NCBI GenBank assembly: GCA_942636505.2
Contig: CALOGB020000055.1
Span: forward strand, 186,001 to 250,000
Reading direction: 5' to 3'
Source of the DNA: an uncultured bacterium
GTDB taxonomy: Bacteria; Pseudomonadota; Alphaproteobacteria; Sphingomonadales; Sphingomonadaceae
Length of the DNA: 64,000 nt
The notes beneath the pieces are model-generated. The model was given only the letters and a program-made list of their open reading frames with translations, ran no database searches and was not told the DNA's origin. A program made the position numbers and the translations under genes. How positions within the stretch are numbered: position 1 is the first letter of the stretch; the number at the start of each line of letters is the position of its first letter. Below are positions 63,877 to 64,000 of the stretch, one piece after another.

Positions 63877-64000
63877 GGGCCGGTCCTGTCGAAGGCGCGA
63901 TACGGACCGGGTCGCCGGTCTGGAGCGAGTCCGGCGGGCTGTCGATCACGCGGTCGCTGGCGGTGAGACCTGCACTGATCGCGACGCTGTCGCCATCGTC
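63863..64000 (-). CDS. RND efflux periplasmic adaptor (3' end only)
   Basis: 45 codons and a stop of a gene entering from the right edge. The visible tail (SVAISAGLTASDRVIDSPPD-LQTGDPVRI) matches the membrane-proximal end of RND membrane-fusion proteins. The order adaptor then outer-membrane factor on the minus strand implies that a pump gene is before the adaptor or elsewhere. Confidence 0.75.
   Translation of the reverse strand, partial: DDGDSVAISAGLTASDRVIDSPPDSLQTGDPVRIAPSTGPARAKR

Noticed and set aside
1-64000. tRNA or rRNA genes
   Set aside because: No gap shows a T-loop or rRNA-like sequence on visual search; a covariance-model scan would settle this.

Overview
This is a 64 kb stretch of chromosome from a high-GC alphaproteobacterium, most likely a Sphingomonas or close relative in the Sphingomonadales. 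Several things point there: a GapR (DUF2312) gene with DUF1244 and pyruvate kinase, an alphaproteobacterial SMC with a short hinge, the mutY / dciA / DsbA-like pair / smc cluster, COQ7-type ubiquinone synthesis, PtsP of the nitrogen phosphotransferase system, and many paired palindromic repeats between genes. I saw no rRNA, tRNA, CRISPR array, prophage or transposase. Both edges cut a gene.

Layout. (1) 1-9926, minus strand: a tightly packed, partly overlapping run mutY, serine hydrolase, nudC, sdaA, M3 oligopeptidase, cysteine desulfhydrase-like PLP enzyme and a HyuA-HyuB fused 5-oxoprolinase. Five of these degrade peptides, serine, cysteine or 5-oxoproline. (2) 9941-15815, plus: dciA, two DsbA-like thiol oxidoreductases, smc and a 58-residue membrane protein. 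(3) 16034-18785, plus: a radical SAM protein and a DUF4130-UdgX fusion, with an alphaproteobacterial SOS box (GAAC-N7-GAAC) two bases before the first gene. (4) 18934-22689: aldo/keto reductase, DedA, DJ-1/PfpI protein and two small envelope proteins. (5) 22746-29922, minus: proA, a ParD/ParE-type toxin-antitoxin pair, nadD, rsfS, rlmH, an EnvC-like factor, ctpA, dsbB, coq7. The toxin-antitoxin pair sits inside this housekeeping run and the toxin gene overlaps nadD. (6) 30000-39337: a DUF3667 membrane protein and a secreted protein, then, on the minus strand, ptsP, rodZ, cpoB, tilS, ftsH. (7) 39570-45757: the ruvC / ruvA / ruvB resolvasome genes, separated by an AraC-type regulator and a divergent 2-hydroxyacid dehydrogenase, with yebC and a DUF1003 gene upstream. 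(8) 45868-50985: a DUF87-type ATPase, a small-protein cluster headed by gapR, DUF1244 and pyk. (9) 51647-55135: cstA, ybdD and a heme oxygenase joined by stop/start overlaps, then a polyhydroxyalkanoate-system protein and a VOC protein. (10) 55488-64000: lnt and metK (with a palindrome before metK), a minus-strand block of AI-2E transporter, lipoprotein, PAP2 protein and FNT channel, trmB, and an outer-membrane efflux factor with the end of its RND adaptor.

Intergenic repeats are a strong theme. At least five families of short GC-rich palindromes occur, mostly as head-to-head pairs about 50-180 bp long. A separate near-identical 25-bp sequence occurs in two intergenic places (15909-15933 and 21258-21282).

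The most interesting unit is the SOS-box / radical SAM / DUF4130-UdgX module. The UDG half carries the KRRIH signature whose histidine forms a covalent bond with DNA in characterised UdgX, and the radical SAM partner has no assigned reaction.
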